Shown here: positions 43,786-53,845 of the stretch, one piece after another
Numbering within the stretch: position 1 is the first letter of the stretch
Layout: each line of letters starts with the position of its first letter
Assembly: GCA_021029095.1 (NCBI GenBank)
Contig: JAJOHG010000168.1
Coordinates: 1-53,845, forward strand
DNA: 53,845 nucleotides
Direction: 5' to 3'
Origin: Phellopilus nigrolimitatus
Taxonomy: Eukaryota > Basidiomycota > Agaricomycetes > Hymenochaetales > Hymenochaetaceae
Notes under the pieces: generated by a model
Told to the model about the DNA's origin: nothing
Database searches by the model: none
What the model saw: the letters and a program-made list of their open reading frames with translations, nothing else
Made by a program: the position numbers and the translations under genes

Positions 43786-46194
43786 ATGTCGATTCAGAAC
43801 CCACAAGCTGTCTCACAGACGGTGTCAAAAGGAGAAGAGGACTCTGTGAAATTCGGCGAGCCGCACTTCTCTGTGACTTTGGATAACACCGAGGATCATG
43901 AGACGCTCGACTTATTGGACGGAGGCATTGATCCCGTGTATCAAGCGAAAGCCCGCGTATTCAACCACGCGATACAAGAAATTGGCATGGGAAAGTATCA
44001 GGCAAGCATTCTTCCCTTAGGCCTATTCTGCTCTGCCTGTCTTATAGTTTATTTTACGATTCACCAGTGGTATCTCTTCGTCGTAACTGGCTTCGGCTGG
44101 TTTTCGTTAGTGAATCAATAAAACATATCCTATTACAAGGTCTCACAATCGGTTTCTTTCACGCAGAGATAATCTATGGCCTGTGAGCCCAGTATTGATT
44201 AAACGATCAACAGGCCGAACTGATGTTACCATCCTAGATTGTCACCGGGCTTATTCTCGCCCCTGTCGTGAACGAATTTCGATTTCAAGGCCCGTTCTTG
44301 AAGTTGGGACAGAACATCGGCCTGTTGGTCGGCGCATTCTTTTGGGGCCTTGGAAGCGATATTTGGGGCCGAAAGTCTGAACACATCTAGTTGATTTCCT
44401 AAAGATCTATAGTTGATTTACTCCTTTTTCTAGATGGTCGTTTAACATTACACTTCTCATTACGGCTGTATTCGCGATAGCGGCGGGAGGTTCACCCAAC
44501 TTTGTTGCTTTGACGTCGTTCTCTGCGCTCTGGAGTGTCGGAGTCGGCGGGAACCTCCCTGTGGACTCTGCTGTGTTCCTAGGTTTGTGTATGAAAATAC
44601 CTAGTTCGTGCAGTTATTTAATCCAGGTTTTTTCTCTCTAGAATTCGTCCCCGGCACCCACCAGTACCTGCTAACCGTGCTGTCGATCTGGTGGGCGTTC
44701 GGCCAACTCATCGGTAGTCTGGTAACTCGACCTTTTTGCTTCCGCTAAATAGACGCTGCTCGTTATTGAGCACCATTCTCTCAGATCGCATGGCCTCTCA
44801 TAGCGAACTTCTCTTGTCCACAAACGACATCGAGCACTTTCTGTCCGCGCTCGGAGAACCAAGGCTGGCGCTATTTCTTGTTCACCATGGGCGGGATCAT
44901 GTTCGTCCTCTGGGCGCTTCGCTTTTTCGTCTTCACGCTCTACGAGAGCCCGAAGTACCTCATGGGTCGCGGGCGGGACGTCGAGGCCGTCGCAATCGTG
45001 CACAAGGTCGCGGCGTATAACGGAAAGACGAGCTCGTTGTCGATCGAGCACCTGCAGGCTGTCGAGAAGCGGTTCAAGGCGCACGACGAGTCTGACTCTG
45101 GCAGTGTCGGCGGTATAGATACTTCGGCACTTGCGGCAGCTCGCAGGAAGCTTGAGAAATTCAACGGCGGGCATGTCAAGGCTTTATTTGCGACCAAAAA
45201 GCTCGCGTGGAGTACGAGTCTGCTTATCGTGCTATGGGGTGAGTAAATGTAGTTGTCCTCTCTAGTAGTTTCTAAAGATGTTGTTTTTGTCGATTTAGCA
45301 TTCATTGGGCTTGCTTTTCCTCTGTATGTTTGCGCACAAACTGCGTAGCGGCCACATTAGCTAAATCATTTTTATTTTCAGCTACAATAGCTTCGTGACA
45401 TATTTGTAAGTTTTCCCTTGCATATCCACCGATCTGAAACTAATAAACGTCTATATAGCCTTGCAACTCGGGGCGCGGACTTCGGCGACGGTTCCGTATA
45501 TATCACGTATAGGAACGTGAGTTCGAGAATTAAATCCCAAACTGCCGGCATATTTAATATTCTACAGCAAGTAATTTTGAGCGTGATTGGCGTTCCCGGT
45601 GCTCTGCTAGCTGGATGGGCAGTCGAGCTTCCTTACTTCGGTAGGAAAGGAACTTTGTCAGTGTCAACAAGTACGTCGTTGGTTGTGTTATATATTCTTA
45701 TCTCTAATCACTCTTGAATGGTAGTTCTGACTGGAGTATTCCTGTTCGCGAGTACGACGGCGCGCTCGTCGAACGCTCTGTTGGGCTGGAACTGCGGGTA
45801 CAGTTTCACGAGCAACGTCAGTTTCCTATTTGCTATTGACAGACAGTGCACTCACGCTTCATTGTGAAATAGATAATGTACGGCGTATTGTATGCCGTTT
45901 CCCCGGAGCTCTTCGCGACCAAGGACCGTGGTACGGGGAACGGGCTCGTCGCCACTGCGAACCGCATTTTCGGGGTCATGGTGAGCCTATCCTTCCTGCA
46001 ACACATATCGTGTCTCCCACAATCAGACTACGTGATGATAAAGCTGATATCACAATTTACAGGCACCCATTATTGCGCTGTACGCTAACTTGACTACGTC
46101 GGTGCCGATTTGGATCTCGGGCGCGCTTTTTTTGGTTTCGGGAGTCATCGCCTTGCTTCTGCCCTTCGAACCGAGAGGCAGGGCGTCCCTATAA
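43786..46194 (+). CDS. MFS transporter, SV2/sugar-transporter-like
   Basis: Fourteen exons: 43786-44001, 44068-44105, 44167-44182, 44238-44374, 44434-44582, 44642-44721, 44785-45238, 45299-45323, 45382-45405, 45459-45516, 45568-45670, 45725-45816, 45873-45980, 46063-46194, giving 543 residues. The cytosolic N terminus leads to IQEIGMGKYQW, typical of the SV2-like branch. Twelve membrane segments follow, with the MFS A-motif-like FWGLGSDIWGRK after TM2 and a long charged central loop (ESPKYLMGRGRDVEA ... AARRKLEKFNGGHVKAL). The second half keeps ELPYFGRKG and FATKDRGTGNGLVATANR. It is a plasma-membrane transporter by family; substrate unknown. Intron 1 starts with GC instead of GT (CAG|GCAAGC). 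Exon 3 has only 16 bases. Frame is kept throughout, so the gene looks functional. Confidence 0.88.
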
Positions 46195-46307
46195 TTTTAT
46201 TGGTTTTCCGATTCTGCCTTCTCGGCTTGAGCGCACAAAATGTACGATTTAATTATTTGCTGAATACAAGTTAGGGCTACATGGGGGATTAGGTTATAGC
46301 ACGACTT

Positions 46308-47623
46308 TTAAGCTCTTGGAATACTGCTGATCCTGTCGATAAATCTGATTCCGCGTTCTGCGATCAAGCCAATCATCAGCGGGACAAGTCTGTGATATTG
46401 TTCTCTGAAGATGTGTGGAAAATACTCACAGTCGTCAACGTCAAACAAATCTGGAAGTCTTGTCCAAATATCCTCCCTCAAGTCTTTCACGCGTTTCTCG
46501 ATGATCTGTGCACATTTCGAGCATACGTCTTTGACACAAGGTGCGTCGACCCAGACGCGGAGCTCGTCAAGGGGGTCGAGAGCACGGCTTGTCGCATACA
46601 GAGACTTTATCGCGGCTTCCCGGCCTTGCTTGCACTCCCATTCGCCACAGAACTTATCTGCAATGTCTCTAACATCTCTAACAAAAGACTCTTCTTCAAT
46701 GAAGTATTCGAGGCGGTCGCGACCGCGCAGCATGACGAGGAGGTCTTCCGCGCTCAGAAGGCGCCACCGCGCCAGGCGCGTGCTGGGCAGCGGCGTGCAC
46801 TCGGGCCCTGAGCTCGCGCGGGTGCCGCTGGGCAGGCGCAGCCGTCTGCGCTTGGCATTTCTATCGGGGCTAGCCACGCCCGCGCGGGCACACTCGTCGT
46901 CCCAGTCGCCGCTTGGGCGCGTCCGGGAGAGGTCGTAGAGGGCGACAGGGAGAGCGCGCGCGATCGCGAAGCGCCGCGCGAGCACGAGCGCGGACGCGGG
47001 CTCCGGCTGGCTACCCATGGACGACGCGCCCTCTGAGCCTCGCGGCGCGCGCTTCACGTAGGCGTTGAAGCGGTCCCAGTCCTCGAGCGTGCTGGGCCAG
47101 TCGGCCTCGATGTGCGCCACGATGTGCTTCCGGACGTCGGAGAACTCGTATTTCGTCGACATTGCCAGCGCGTTCCTGAGCTGGACGCATGTGTCGGGGT
47201 TGTGCTTATGAAACGGAAGTTCCCTTCCGTTGGATATTAAGTTGCAGACAATTTGCCAGGTTTTTACCCCCTAACGTACCAGGGCCTATAGAAGATCTTA
47301 AGAAGGTCTTCCACCTCAACGGAGTCTGGCATCCAGACCACGGGAAGCCCGTCGTAAGTCTGGTTCGCTCCTCGAGGGGATTCAGTCAGCTCCAGCATGT
47401 CGCGGAATACGGCAGAGTTCGCGGCGAGAACGGATTTGTGGATTCTGAACAGCATTACGGTATGTGCCTTCGATATTTCAAGGCTAGGCGTGTGAGGAAA
47501 ACTGGATCGAGTGTCTTGCTTTGGTGGAGCTGTTGCCACGGAGAGAACAATATTTCCGTCCACGAAGCAAAGCGTCGGATGGTGCACGACGTTTTGTGAG
47601 GTGTAGGCCTCTATCATGCTCAT
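46308..47623 (-). CDS. BTB/POZ domain protein
   Basis: Two exons (47276-47623, 46308-47204) give 414 residues. The N-terminal BTB domain carries VVHHPTLCFVDGNIVLSV, the core MLFRIHKSVLAANSAVFRDM and LPVVWMPDSVEVEDLLKIFY. The exon junction restores FYRPWYHNPDTC and the typical NALAMSTKYEF helix. The C-terminal part includes a Cys/His-containing segment (CVKDVCSKCAQIIEK). Such proteins form large lineage-specific families in mushroom fungi and are thought to mediate protein interaction or adaptor roles; no partner can be named. The intron uses a GTTAGG donor. A related gene starts at 53363. Confidence 0.87.
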
Positions 47624-48396
47624 GGTGGTCAAGTGAGGACTCTGGAGTCAGTAAAGATGATTTCAATTAGGTGTAGTCGAGTTATAAACGCATTCAGATC
47701 GCACGCGCTATGAAAGGCGCTTCAAGTCGATAATCAATCTAAGCACAGCATACTAGGACATCTGTAGGCTTCTCCCAGTGCTTGCATAACGGAATTGAGT
47801 TACGATAAGCAACGCTTGGAGCTTGAATCATAAGCAACAAGTTGCACCTATCAGCTTTTTCCTGGACGACAAGAACGAAAACAAACCCATAAAATTACTG
47901 TAAAGTCACTAACAATGACTTACATATGTCGGCCGGCTCGATTCTTTCCTCATCGGACATGATATCATCACTTGATCGTCGATCCTCAGGATCGGCAGGA
48001 TGACGTCCAGATCGGCGGACGAACACCTCGTAACTTGTCATCTGCACGCTCATATGACACGGAGCGGCTTTTAGATATTTACCATCTGATATTATGTCAG
48101 TTGACTCCAAAGCCCTCCATCAGCAAAACGTAAATTTACTTAAAATGTCTTATTTGACTTGCGCAAAGTCGGTTAAACCGCGTAAGTATGCAAGGAGCTA
48201 ATGCATGTCTCGTTTTATGAGTGCTTAACCTGCTTACCGCCGCTAAGCGCCCGTATTTCAAGTTCGTAAGACAGAAATAAGGGTATGTAAGCACTCTAAT
48301 GCATGTCAATTCGGCTAAGCTGAAAATAGTTTTGCTGATGACTCCTGGTATTAAATGGCACGCAGAGTAGACAACCGACGAGTCTGAGTCGCCGCT
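47624..48396. other. Intergenic region, divergent promoters
   Basis: No supported gene. A minus-strand frame at 47895-48110 (SGRHPADPEDRRSSDDIMSD) could be an exon but lacks partners. The block CTAATGCATGTC occurs twice (about 48200 and 48297) in similar context. Confidence 0.45.
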
Positions 48397-50061
48397 ATGT
48401 TTTCTTGGAAACCAATATCAAGGACTGCCGTCGTAGTTTTCTTTCTGTGCAACTTCGCGGATGCCATCGATAATGGGCTCGCCATCACACCGCAGATGGG
48501 TTGGGTGCGTTTCAGATACCAGCTTTTTTCCCGTGATTACTATCAGTAACAAGGACCGAGATCACAGAATACCTGGAACTCATTCGGATGTGACTCTGAC
48601 CAGGATCTGCTCCTGAGCACCGCCCAGAAAATAGTCGATTTGGGTCTTAGAGACGTGGGGTACAACTATGTCTTGCAGGACGACTGCTGGTCTGCCGGAC
48701 GCAACTCTACCGGACATCTGCAGGCCGACACCACCAAGTTCCCAGATGGCATGGCTCCAATCGCCGATAAAATACACGATATGCAGCTGAAATTCGGTAT
48801 TTATTCTGACGCGGGTTCGCTGACCTGTGGCCAATATATGGGCTCGCTCGGCAACGAGACCATCGACGCTCAGACATGGGCGAGCTGGGGAGTAAGTACG
48901 CCTTTATCTGCCGGCTCCTCAGCGACAGCGCGACTCACCGCACAGTCAGATCGATTACCTGAAATACGACAACTGTTACAACGAGGGCCAGTCGGGCACG
49001 CCACTCATCACGTCCGCTCGTTACCGGGCGATGGCGAGCGGGCGGCCCATTCTCTATTCGATGTGCAACTGGGGCGAGGACTTCCCGTGGAAGTGGGCGC
49101 AGACCGTCGCGAACTCCTGGCGCATGTCCGGCGACATCACTGACACCTTCGACCGGCCCGACTCGACGTGCCCGTGCACGGGCGACCAGGGCATCGACTG
49201 CGCGCTCCCCGGCTTCGCCTGCTCGACGATGAACATCTTGAACAAGGTCGCCAGCTTCCCCGACAAAGGCATCAACGGCGCGTGGAACGACATGGATATG
49301 CTCGGTCAGCAGATTCAGCGCTTTACTCAATGCAGTTTGTGCAAACGATCTGACTTCGGTGTCCAGAGGTTGGGAACGGCGGGATGACCGACGCCGAATA
49401 CGTCACCCACTTTTCCATGTGGGCCGCGCTCAAATCGCCGCTAATCATGGGCAACGACTTGCGCAACATAACGCCCGCGACGCTCTCCATCCTCTCCAAC
49501 CCGGCGGTGCTCTCCGTCTCGCAGGACCCCGACGCGCGCCCTGCCTTCCGCATCTGGCGCTACGCCGTCGGCGACACGGACGCATTCGGGCAGGGCGAGA
49601 TCCAGATGTGGAGCGCGTCCCTGTCCGGTGGGGACGCGCTTGTCGTGCTCCTCAACGCGGGCGCCGCGAAGCGCCAGATGAACGCGACGCTCGCGGACAT
49701 ATTCTGGCGGAGCGGGCCCGGCGGCCGCGCGACGCAGGTCGGCCAGGCGTGGGACGTGTACGACCTGTGGGCGAACCGGATGGACGACGCGACCGCGCAG
49801 CAGATCATCAACGCGGCGGCGAACCGGACCGCTGCTGCCGACCCGAGCACCATCGGGACGCAGTTCAGGTACAACGCGACGGCGATGGGTGGGTACGCAG
49901 CGGGGCTTGCGCAGAACTCGAGTGTTCTACTGGGAAAGAAAATCGGTGTCGTGCAACCTCACGGAAGTCTGACCGCGACGGTGCCCGCACACGGCGTGGG
50001 GATGTTCCGGCTACGATTGCACTCTTCCGACGGGGACACGCCTTCGCATCAGGAACTATAA
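48397..50061 (+). CDS. Secreted alpha-galactosidase, glycoside hydrolase family 27
   Basis: Four exons (48397-48504, 48568-48891, 48950-49304, 49367-50061) give 493 residues. Signal peptide SRTAVVVFFLCNFADA is followed by LAITPQMGWNTWNSFGC, VLQDDCW, and the nucleophile motif YLKYDNC (Asp about 151). The acid/base Asp is in SWRMSGDI (about 206), 55 residues on, as is usual in GH27. NDMDMLEVGNGGM and KSPLIMGNDL complete the barrel. A C-terminal beta domain follows, with several N-glycosylation sequons. It releases terminal alpha-linked galactose from plant galactomannans and raffinose-type sugars outside the cell. All exon joins keep frame and the gene looks intact. Confidence 0.95.
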
Positions 50062-50341
50062 ATAATTGCTGTTTTAACGAGTCTGTGAGGTATTGCATGT
50101 GTGGATTAGGAGATTGTAAATGAGCGTCGTGGGGTTTCAAGCGAGACGCGTCAACACGCATCAACAACGCGTCCCTCGGCTTTCCGAAGTACTTCACTAA
50201 AAGATGACCGCGACTTGTATATTACACTCTTAACAATAAATTCATGCGATGGTGTCTAGCTACCGAATACATGCAAGCTGCCGAAGAATAAATACAAGAC
50301 TAAGGTCGATAAATATACATAGCTAATGAGAGTACCGAGGT

Positions 50342-53192
50342 CTACTCGGGCAACGGAACATTTCGGTCACCTCCGCACGCCGCCACCCATAGCTCATTCA
50401 AAAGCTCGCCGACCGGCGGTGGTGCTTTAACCTGGACGTGCCTGCGCAACCGCTTGTTAGAAGACGCGTCGTCTTCAATTTCACTCTCTTTTGTGTCGTC
50501 TTCTGTCTGCGCGCCCTGCATTTCTCGCTTCCGCTTCATGGCGAGGAAGTGCAGGTAGTCGAGGCTGTAGCGTGGCGGCACCACTCGGGCAACGTCGTTC
50601 GGAGGGCCGGGAAACCAAAGCACCTCGTTCGTCTCGGGGTCGCGGTCGAAGTGACGGGCTGTACGTGAAACCCAATCAAACTAAATCACAGAAAACTTGA
50701 ATATAGAAATAGACGCACCCGTCTCAGGTGGGAGCTTCTCCACGAATGTGTTCGCAAGCACGGACGCCCCGCCCGCAGCGGCAATCATGGTCCGATCCTC
50801 CGCGCGGCGCGGTGCAGGCGTAGCGGTGGGTGGAAGTGGCTGCGTACCATATGGAGGATACGAAGTCGGGTTCCCATAGCCTGGTTGAGTTTGAAGCGAC
50901 ACACCGCCAGGACCCGGCAAGCGGACTGGACCTGGCCCTGGTGCGCCTACCGTGTTGGTCTTCCTGACCCGCTTCCGACCCGTACCCCCGCCCTCGATCT
51001 TTTCTCCATCCGCGCGCTCGACGGCATCGCCGATCCCACCGGGAAGACGCCCACCGCGACGGCCCTTCACGTTCGAACCAGTTACGAACGGGCTCGGCAC
51101 ACGGCGCGGCACAACTGCTCGCTCGAACTCGTATATCCGCATCCACTCTGGTTTCTTGCGCACTTCCTCGGGCACGCACGACGCCCAGTTCTTTATGCGT
51201 ACGAAGACGCGCTCGCGGTCATTATATCGGCTGTCGCACACGTACAATGGCCACCCCGGATACCAAAAGGGCGCTCGCGGTCGCCCTCGCAGATGCCGCG
51301 CAGTGAATTGGCACGCAATCTTTTCTACGATGTCTTCCAGCGGGTGATCCGCAAAATGGCCTGCTCGAAAAGGTAAGACGAACCTGAAGTGGAGTAGAGT
51401 ATCACTGACCTGTTTTGAAGACCTCGCCTTCCCAAAACTGGCGGTTTGCAGGATGGAACGTCTGTTCAGGCCGGTAATACCAGCAGGCCGTAACCCCCGG
51501 CCGTCCTTTCTTCGATGCTTCCTCGCTCACCCAACATTTGAACACTTGCGCAACAATTGGCCGACCAGGGTCGTCCGGGTTCGCAAGATGAAGCCAATCC
51601 GCGAGGCGTATGGTCCAACCCTTATAGTACACCTCGTCGACGAAGCGACGATCTCTCGTCGAAATGCGAAAAGTTGTTACACCAGAAACGAGGTCAGCAT
51701 CTGTGGCAGACGAGCCATGTACGGGACGAGCGGTGCCCGGACCTGCGCGGATCGAAGAGAAATATGTTTGGGAAGTGTACGGAGGACCAGACAGTGGCGT
51801 GGGCGAGGTCAGAGCTTGGTAGAGACGCTGGCGGAAATTCAGCTGATGGTTATTTCAGATAAAGGAGTACCGTACTTGGAGGAGTATGACATCCCCGTAT
51901 TGGTCACTACCGATGTCATACCACCGGCGACCCTTCTCGAAAAGCCGAATCATGTTGAGGTCAAACTCCTTCGATGACGTGTATTCCTTGGCGCGTACTT
52001 TGGCCTAGGTGCGGTCAGTAAATTGAACTAAACTGAGAATCAGCAAAAAGACGCACCTCTATGATCTTCAGAGACAGGGGATACTGCAACGAAAACAGTC
52101 AGCGTAGTTTGGGCAGTGGTCATTAGACATACGTTGAAAGACAGCGTCTTTATAGGCGCATCTTCTGAGATTACGTCCAACACTGAAGCCACGCGGTTGT
52201 TGCTTACAATGTCCTTATGGCTCTTGATTGAGTGCACAATGTCGGCGCACCGAGCCTATGCGTTTGTCAGAGTCGGTTAGTTCTCAAATGGCAAAGCAAC
52301 GTACAAGGTCAGCGTTTTCCATCCATCCGAGCTCCCCATAGCCTTCCCAGCGCGGTAGCCCCCTTTCGAGTTGTCGTACAATGTCGTCGCTCTCTGCATC
52401 ACGCGCCATATTTTCTGAAAGCGCCATCGGTTCACCGTAGCCGTCTCCTTCAGCCTCATTGTCAGACGGTCCTCCGCCAACGTCCACATCGACGTCCATA
52501 TCCTGTGGCGCCGCAGGAGTATGAGCAGGAGTGAGAGTGGGCGTTGCTGCTGGTGCCGGAGCTGCGACTGACGCAGTAGTCGTCGATTTGGGCAATTTCA
52601 TGGGCGCCGGCGGATTCGTCGTAACTATTTGCGGCTGAATTTTTGAAGAAGATGCAACCGGCTGCGCAGGCGTCCTTGGCGTTGGTTTTTGCAGAGACGC
52701 TGGCGGAGGTGTCGCACGTGGTGTTGGCAGCGTCGTGCGCTTCTTCCACTCTGTCTCTAATATGCCCTTTATTGAAAATGAGTACCACAGTATAAGCAAT
52801 CATGGAAAAAACTTACCTTCAGAGTGTTCGCGTCCTTTGCAATCACGCTCCCGTCTTCGTTATAGTACAGTGCATTCATGAAAACAAGACTCATGTCCGT
52901 ATAGACGTCCAAAGCGTTGCTGTACCCATTCTTGTCACTCCTCTCCAGTTTGAATTTAATCCCATTCAAACAGCGAGGTTCAGGGATGACCTAAAGCATT
53001 TGAGGTCCATCAGCCTCTTCAGCGGGAGTGCTGAAGTCGACGAACCTCGTAGTACTCTGACCAAGCGTCTCTGTCTGGCAGCTCGAGGAACATGTCCGCG
53101 AGAAGGCGTTTGCCGCGGCCGCTCGCTGTTGCAGACGTCAGCACAGCAAGGACCTCTTCTGCAGCTTTCTTTTGCACATCATTGATTGTCAT
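50342..53192 (-). CDS. RSC1: Rsc1/Rsc2-type chromatin remodeller subunit (two bromodomains plus BAH)
   Basis: Nine exons (53046-53192, 52817-52990, 52305-52766, 52133-52255, 52057-52083, 51876-52004, 51410-51842, 50719-51360, 50342-50658) give 817 residues. Bromodomain 1 (about 5-115) has LELPDRDAWSEYYEVIPEP and FMNALYYNEDGS with the acetyl-lysine Asn at about 93. A Pro/Thr/Ala linker and acidic DMDVDVDVGGG follow. Bromodomain 2 (about 262-370) has SFNYPLSLKIIEAKVRAKEY but WYDIGSDQ where YN is expected. The BAH domain (about 410-545) includes YYKGWTIRLADWLHL, FWEGEVFKTGHFADHPLEDI and VYVCDSRYNDRERVFVRIK-like sequence. The C terminus is Arg/Gly/Pro-rich. In yeast this architecture defines a subunit of the RSC nucleosome remodelling complex in the nucleus. 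Includes a 27-base microexon. Confidence 0.9.
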
Positions 53193-53362
53193 ACTCTTTA
53201 GAAAAGAAAAATGAAGAGCGTAGAACGACGTTCAACAGTTGAAAATTAACCAATAGTTCGACTGCCGTGACACAGATAACGTAAGTCGTGACATATTGTG
53301 ACAAGTTTGTGACGGGATGTGATCTCGACGCGTCAAAATTTGGGCGTTGATTCTAATCCATT

Positions 53363-53841
53363 ATGGACACCGAGAGACCACAGAACTCACGTATGCTCGT
53401 GGAGCACGAATCGCTTTACTTTCCCGATGGAAGTCTCATACTCTCTGCATCAGTGACAAAATTGAAGGCTCAGACTGAAAGGCATCTTCCGCCGACTCAG
53501 AGCAGTCTGAAGCTCCAAGACCGCATGCTCTTCAGAATTCATAAATCCGTCCTTGCAGCTAATCCAGTTGTATTTCGAGATATGCTTGACCTTCCTGACT
53601 CACCCGCTGGAGTGAACGAGGTGTATGATGGTTTACCAGTCGTTGGAATGCCCGATTCTGCAGAAGAATTGGAGGATCTGCTCAAAATGTTCTATCAACC
53701 CTGGTACGTATACTATTGTATAGTTCTTCTGCTCCTGTCTGAAGCGGTCTTGTAAGGGATTTTCCATTTCGCAGGTATCATCCTGACACTTGCATTGATC
53801 TGAAGAATGTACTAGCATGGCGACGAAGTACCAATTCATGA
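53363..53841 (+). pseudogene. BTB/POZ gene start, frameshifted, cut by the window edge
   Basis: Exon 1 (53363-53703) and exon 2 from 53775 encode a BTB domain closely related to that at 46308-47623: SLYFPDGSLILSASV, MLFRIHKSVLAANPVVFRDM, PVVGMPDSAEELEDLLKMFY and WYHPDTCIDLKNVLA. There the normal family sequence LAMATKYQF needs one more A: GCATGGCG is read where GCAATGGCG is expected. The frame thus ends at a TGA (53839-53841). The window ends three bases later, so the rest of the gene is not visible. Either a one-base deletion in a decaying copy or a base-call error. Confidence 0.7.
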
Positions 53842-53845
53842 ACCT

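Noticed and set aside
46400..46440. Putative 25-base intron (GTGAGT...CAG) in the BTB gene
   Set aside because: Far shorter than any workable intron here; the frame is open through it and reads naturally.
1..53845. tRNA, rRNA and CRISPR arrays
   Set aside because: None seen by eye; a tRNAscan-type search would be needed to exclude isolated tRNA genes.

Overview
The window looks like nuclear DNA of a mushroom-forming fungus (Basidiomycota, probably Agaricomycetes). Genes are cut by many short GT-AG introns of about 50-70 bases with several microexons. Gene content fits this group: BTB proteins, Rds1-like ferritin-fold secreted proteins, GH27, a two-bromodomain/BAH RSC subunit and a low-complexity C2H2 regulator. 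The species cannot be named from sequence alone.

The left half (1-26.3 kb) is an unstable, GC-rich, rearranged accessory region. It holds an intact MDR dehydrogenase (363-1718, minus), a type-B carboxylesterase with one frameshift (4409-6748), and a large zinc-finger regulator (15496-20108). Scattered between them are relics of the dehydrogenase and of zinc-finger exons. Two inverted arms of about 4 kb (8100-12190 and 18790-22960) make a long imperfect palindrome around the 5' half of the zinc-finger gene. Inside and beside the arms are four members (A-D) of an unrecognised small-protein family. Each sits behind a strongly conserved promoter with a shared TATATAAA box, yet the proteins have diverged strongly in the middle. 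This 'constant flank, variable core' family is the best candidate for an undescribed system.

The middle (27-33 kb) carries three tandem Rds1-like secreted ferritin-fold genes. The middle copy is a clear 5'/3' chimera of the outer two, as unequal crossing-over would leave.

The right half (33-53.8 kb) is mostly ordinary: branched-chain 2-oxoacid dehydrogenase E2 (minus), lipoyl(octanoyl) transferase (minus), an SV2-like MFS transporter, a BTB protein (minus), a secreted GH27 alpha-galactosidase, an Rsc1/Rsc2-type chromatin remodeller subunit (minus) and the start of a second BTB gene with a one-base deletion. The E2 needs lipoate and the transferase belongs to the pathway that supplies it, so these two are functionally linked. 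Between 37 and 41 kb two tiny multi-exon genes share an acidic-N-x-AWG motif and are not recognised.

Coordinates of spliced genes were derived by hand from reading frame, GT/AG signals and family homology. Exon sums divide by three in every intact multi-exon gene listed.
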